A stretch of 64,000 bases of DNA from Oscillibacter sp. (GTDB lineage Bacteria > Bacillota > Clostridia > Oscillospirales > Oscillospiraceae): assembly GCA_017937405.1 (NCBI GenBank), contig JAGBDS010000073.1, positions 1 to 64,000 on the forward strand, given 5' to 3'. Shown in pieces: positions 60,995-64,000 of this stretch. The position numbers and the translations under genes are program-made. The notes below the pieces were generated by a model that searched no databases, was not told the DNA's origin, and worked only from the letters and a program-made list of their open reading frames with translations. Each line of letters begins with the position of its first letter. Position 1 is the first letter of the stretch.

Positions 60995-62255
60995 CGCACT
61001 TTCGGAATCCTAGCCGCTGTACCTCGCTGATGCGCTGCTCCAGTTGGTTCACTGTGCGGAGCTCCCCTGTCAGGCCTACCTCCCCGATGGCTACCAGGTC
61101 GCTTGGCACAGGCCTGTCCAGATAGCTGGATGCCAGCGCCACGATGGCCGCCAGATCGGCGGCAGGCTCGTCCAAATACAATCCGCCGATAATGTTCAGA
61201 TACGCGTCGCAGGCCGATACCTTCAATCCGCCCCGCTTTTCCAGAACCGCCAGCAGCATCGCGGCCCGGTTGTAGTCAAAGCCGTTGCTTGTCCTGCGGG
61301 GATTGCCTGCCGGAGACGTTACGACCAACGCCTGGACCTCCGCCAGTACCGGCCGCATCCCCTCCATGACACAGGCGACGCAGGTGCCCGGTGCGTCATC
61401 GGGACAGCCGGACAGCAGCATTTCCGAAGGATTTTCCACCTCTGCCAGTCCCTCGTTCCGCATCTCAAATACGCCAATTTCGTTTGTGGCGCCAAAACGG
61501 TTCTTCGCCGCCCGTAGGATACGGTAGGACGTGTGCTGATCGCCTTCGAAATACAGCACACAGTCCACCATATGCTCCAACACCTTTGGGCCTGCTATGG
61601 AACCTTCCTTGTTAACGTGACCAATCACAAACACCGTGATGCCCTGGCCTTTGGCCAGCTGCATTAGGGCCATGGTGCAGTCTTTCACCTGGCTGACGCT
61701 GCCTGCCGGTGAATCCAGAGCGTCATTGTACAGCGTCTGGATGGAATCCACGATCAAAATATCCGGCTTCTCCTCTGTCACGGATTCCAGCAAATCGCCC
61801 AGACAGGTCTCAGAAATCACATATAGGCGCTCACTTTCTACGTGTAAACGTTTAGCGCGCAATTTCAACTGATGTTCTGATTCCTCGCCAGATACATATA
61901 AAACCTTAGAAAATTCGCACAATTTACTACAGATCTGCAGCATGAGCGTGGATTTTCCGATGCCGGGAGCACCGCCTACCAGCACCAGAGAGCCTTTGAC
62001 GGCGCCTCCGCCCAACACCCGGTCCAGCTCCCCCATACCGGTGGGAAAGCGAATCTCCTCATCCGTTTTCAGCGCCGTCACCGGACAGGCCCGGCGGACA
62101 GTGCCCACCCGGGCGGAGGACTTGCCTCCCCGGACCATTTTCGTCTCCGGCTGTTCCACAATGGTATTCCAGGCGCCGCAGGCAGGGCACTTCCCCGCCC
62201 ATTTCGCTGTTTCGTTGCCGCATTCGGTGCAGTAAAACAAGGTCTTTTGTTTCAT
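60885..62255 (-). CDS. radA: DNA repair protein RadA
   Basis: This 456-residue RecA-like branch-migration ATPase has an N-terminal zinc motif (YCTECGNETAKWAGKCPACG, about 8-27), Walker A GGAPGIGKSTLML (about 88), the RadA-specific AKNRFGATNEIGVFEM (KNRFG), and a C-terminal Lon-like domain. The start is ATG 62255 after AAGGGGAAA, overlapping the cwlD stop by 4 bp. Confidence 0.96.
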   Translation of the reverse strand: MKQKTLFYCTECGNETAKWAGKCPACGAWNTIVEQPETKMVRGGKSSARVGTVRRACPVTALKTDEEIRFPTGMGELDRVLGGGAVKGSLVLVGGAPGIGKSTLMLQICSKLCEFSKVLYVSGEESEHQLKLRAKRLHVESERLYVISETCLGDLLESVTEEKPDILIVDSIQTLYNDALDSPAGSVSQVKDCTMALMQLAKGQGITVFVIGHVNKEGSIAGPKVLEHMVDCVLYFEGDQHTSYRILRAAKNRFGATNEIGVFEMRNEGLAEVENPSEMLLSGCPDDAPGTCVACVMEGMRPVLAEVQALVVTSPAGNPRRTSNGFDYNRAAMLLAVLEKRGGLKVSACDAYLNIIGGLYLDEPAADLAAIVALASSYLDRPVPSDLVAIGEVGLTGELRTVNQLEQRISEVQRLGFRKCVIPAHRAGDLRRYPDLQLIPAHNIGEAIRAALRPTE

Positions 62256-62986
62256 GGTATTTCCCCTTCGGAAGTGCCGCACAGATATCCGGCGGCAATG
62301 GATACCGCCAGCCCGCGCTGATATGTCTCGTCCTGCAAACGCTTGGTCTCCTCCTGATTGGTCAGGAAACCGCACTCCACCAGAACCGCCGGAACGGTCA
62401 CATGCTTCATCAGGTAAACAGTCGGTGGGATTCGCTTGGTATGCTTTTCGTTTCCCACGTTCACCGAGCTGTTCAGGGACGCCTGAATGGCCTCTGCCAG
62501 TTCCTCGGCACCCTCCTGCTGGTTCCAGAACACTTGGGCGCCGTGGGTCACGGTGGACGATGGCAGACTGTTCTGGTGGATGCTCAGAAGAACCGCGTTT
62601 TCCGTCCCCTCCACCATGGCTACACGGTTACGGATATCGGAGGCCTTCCGCTCCCGGATGGTCCCCAACCCCTCGTCGCAGATGGTCACGTCCTCCTCTC
62701 GGGTCATCACCGTTCTCACTCCCGCGAAGCACAGCAGGTCCCGGAGCTGTTTGGAAACCGCCAGATTGATATGGCTCTCCGCCACGCCGCCCGGAGACAC
62801 GGCGCCGCCGTCCTCCCCGCCGTGGCCAGGGTCGATGACCACCGTCACAAGCGGCTTCTCGGCAACGGAAAACACGGAGATTGCGGACGGTCCCGTCAAA
62901 ATGTGGAAAGCCAAAGCGGCACAGAGGAATCCCGCACAGCAGAGCAGCGCTTTCCGCAGTTCAGTTTTACGTATCCATAGAATCAC
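62252..62986 (-). CDS. cwlD: N-acetylmuramoyl-L-alanine amidase CwlD-like
   Basis: This roughly 244-residue Amidase_3 enzyme strips the stem peptide from muramic acid so that spore-cortex muramic lactam can form. One N-terminal membrane anchor (LLCCAGFLCAALAFHIL) precedes the zinc motif VVIDPGHGGEDGGAV, LLSIHQNSL and the catalytic Glu in LVECGFLTN. The start is uncertain (TTG 63001, GTG 62995 or GTG 62986); the sigma-E-like promoter start near 62997 favours 62986. A general amidase is the alternative. Confidence 0.87.
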   Translation of the reverse strand: MILWIRKTELRKALLCCAGFLCAALAFHILTGPSAISVFSVAEKPLVTVVIDPGHGGEDGGAVSPGGVAESHINLAVSKQLRDLLCFAGVRTVMTREEDVTICDEGLGTIRERKASDIRNRVAMVEGTENAVLLSIHQNSLPSSTVTHGAQVFWNQQEGAEELAEAIQASLNSSVNVGNEKHTKRIPPTVYLMKHVTVPAVLVECGFLTNQEETKRLQDETYQRGLAVSIAAGYLCGTSEGEIP

Positions 62987-63003
62987 AGACAACACCCCCA
63001 AAC

Positions 63004-63034
63004 AGGGTATGGCTGCCTGCTTATCCCATATGCC
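63004..63034 (-). promoter_or_regulatory. Sigma-E-like promoter of cwlD-radA
   Basis: On the reverse strand GGCATATG (63034-63027), a 15 bp spacer and CATACCCT (63011-63004) fit the sigma-E pattern. cwlD is sigma-E and sigma-G dependent in Bacillus. Confidence 0.5.
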
Positions 63035-63158
63035 TGATTATAGCGGTTTCAGCCTTCAAAATCAAGGGCAGGCTCCTTTTCGCCGGCCTCCGCATAGGAT
63101 AGCGTGAGCGCATGGTGCGTCCGTGCGCCATCCTTCCCGAAGGAGGTATTCCGTTTCA

Positions 63159-63671
63159 ATGGAAAAACCTGACATCAAACCTGAGACTAAGCCAGAAACC
63201 AGGCCCGAAATGAAGCCTGAAGTAAAACCGCCTGTCACGTCCTGCGGCACCGACAAGGGCTCACTGCCCGGCGGCTGCTGCGCGTCTATGGCGTTTCCCT
63301 ATATTCCCATGCAGGAGCAGAACCCTGTCCGGTTCAGCCGGATGGAGGCCCTGCAGACCGGCACTCTCTTCCCCGGTCTGGACCTCCCCTTCAAGGCGGC
63401 CATCCAGGCCAAGACCAAGATGGCCAACACGGCCCTGGTGGAGCTGATGGCTCTGGACTTCGCAATCGACGAGCTAGGGTTATACCTAGTGACCCACTCC
63501 CAGGACCAGGAAGTCCTGCAGCTATACTGGACCTATATCAAGCTGGCCCAGGAGGGACGGGCAAAGTACCAAAAGCTGTACGGTCCCCTGCTGCAAACCG
63601 ACCTGACCCCGGAAGAGGGCTACGCCTGGCTGAAGGACCCCTGGCCCTGGGATGAAGGAGGGAACGACTGA
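63159..63671 (+). CDS. cotJA-cotJB: Fused spore coat proteins CotJA-CotJB
   Basis: This 170-residue protein joins two coat proteins that are usually separate. After a repetitive Lys/Pro/Glu tail (KPETKPETRPEMKPEVKP, 7-24) comes CotJA (about 46-80, FPYIPMQEQNPVRF and LFPGLDLPFK). CotJB then follows without a stop (about 84-166, LDFAIDELGLYLVTH and the end DPWPWDEG). ATG 63159 has AAGGAGGT upstream. Together with CotJC they form the manganese-catalase-bearing coat layer. A lone CATAGGAT at 63093 resembles a sigma-E -10 but lacks a -35. Confidence 0.88.
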   Translation: MEKPDIKPETKPETRPEMKPEVKPPVTSCGTDKGSLPGGCCASMAFPYIPMQEQNPVRFSRMEALQTGTLFPGLDLPFKAAIQAKTKMANTALVELMALDFAIDELGLYLVTHSQDQEVLQLYWTYIKLAQEGRAKYQKLYGPLLQTDLTPEEGYAWLKDPWPWDEGGND

Positions 63672-64000
63672 TGTTCATTTACGAGAAAAAGCTGCAATAT
63701 CCTGTCAAGATCAAAAATACCAATCCCAAACTGGCGGCGGTCATCATCAGCCAGTACGGCGGCCCTGACGGCGAGCTGGGCGCCTCTCTACGGTATTTGA
63801 GCCAGCGCTACTCCATGCCCTACCCGGAACTCAAGGGCTTATTGACCGATATCGGTACTGAGGAATTGGGCCATTTGGAGATGATCGGCGCTATCGTCCA
63901 CCAGTTGACTCGGAATCTGACGGAAGACCAAATCAAGACTGCTGGATTTGACACGTATTTCGTAGACCGTACCGCCGGTGTCTACCCTACTGCCGCCTCC
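63671..64000 (+). CDS. cotJC: Spore coat protein CotJC (manganese catalase family), partial
   Basis: The first 110 residues of CotJC are present, cut by the window end. It starts MFIYEKKLQYPVKIKNTNPK and has LTDIGTEELGHLEMIGAIVH, in which EELGH (about 65-69) supplies Mn ligands of the ferritin-like catalase fold. Its ATG overlaps the CotJAB stop by one base (TGATG). Confidence 0.93.
   Translation, partial: MFIYEKKLQYPVKIKNTNPKLAAVIISQYGGPDGELGASLRYLSQRYSMPYPELKGLLTDIGTEELGHLEMIGAIVHQLTRNLTEDQIKTAGFDTYFVDRTAGVYPTAAS

Noticed and set aside
63070..63100. Sigma-E promoter for the cotJ operon
   Set aside because: CATAGGAT (63093-63100) fits a -10, but the -35 position (GGCTCCTT) matches poorly.
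63180..63235. Short tandem repeat array in the cotJAB 5' region
   Set aside because: It is the codon-level result of a KPE-type protein repeat rather than an independent DNA repeat.

Overview
The window is chromosomal core DNA of a spore-forming, butyrate-producing Firmicute. It is most likely a member of the Oscillospiraceae (Clostridia cluster IV, Oscillibacter/Flavonifractor/Lawsonibacter-like); the genus cannot be fixed from the sequence alone. The evidence is the sporulation gene content (sigG, ymxH, ytfJ, spoVM, sipL, spoIVA, cwlD, cotJ), the clostridial IspH-ribosomal protein S1 fusion, a butyryl-CoA:acetate CoA-transferase, a pyrophosphate-type phosphofructokinase, moderately high GC, and strong AGGAGG ribosome binding sites. 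I see no rRNA or tRNA gene, CRISPR array, prophage, insertion sequence or antibiotic-resistance gene. The window ends inside cotJC.

Layout. 0.2-1.6 kb: an exported SLH protein with a methionine-rich domain. 1.7-6.2 kb: XRE regulator, comEC, holA, RNase M5-like, DUF6514. 6.2-10.7 kb: glnS, a PaaI thioesterase, a carbohydrate-binding lipoprotein and a GyrI-like protein. 10.8-12 kb: divergent sigG and ymxH with sporulation-type promoters. 12-14 kb: rpsB-tsf. 14-19.2 kb: M50 protease, scpA-scpB, DUF2953-ytfJ, dac, rluB. 19.3-24.7 kb: RpiR regulator, HI0933 flavoprotein, cmk, plsC, ispH-S1. 24.8-28.1 kb: CoA-transferase, carD, ispD-ispF. 28.2-33.9 kb: DUF3343/cysteine-desulfurase pair, cdaA-cdaR, then a cysteine-rich trio (RseC, DUF5685, J-domain protein). 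33.9-46.5 kb: a long housekeeping operon (yicC, remA, gmk, rpoZ, priA, def, fmt, yugP, rsmB, rlmN, prpC, prkC, rsgA) in the classic Firmicutes order. 46.6-52.8 kb: spoVM, sipL and spoIVA, interrupted by a reverse-strand amino-acid ABC transporter. 52.8-60.5 kb: an MGMT-CPCC fusion, coaX, divergent PPi-PFK and aldolase, an amidase, an SLH-GH18 protein and a Xer recombinase. 60.8-64 kb: a small Cys-rich protein, radA, cwlD and the cotJ operon.

How it works together. The spore envelope theme dominates. SpoVM (24 codons), SipL and SpoIVA build the basement layer of the coat on the forespore surface, and CwlD and CotJ act later. Four of these genes (ymxH, sipL, spoIVA, cwlD) carry sigma-E-like promoters (CATA-type -35, 14-15 bp, CATAnnnT -10), and sigG carries a sigma-F-like promoter, so the mother-cell/forespore cascade can be read from the DNA. 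Vegetative promoters look like TTGCAA-17-TATAAT. The most unusual points are a bistable-looking structured leader before spoIVA that can hide its ribosome binding site, an internal ribosome binding site and promoter inside ispH-S1, an MGMT fused to a CPCC domain, a fused CotJA-CotJB, and a cysteine-rich RseC/DUF5685/DnaJ trio of unknown role.
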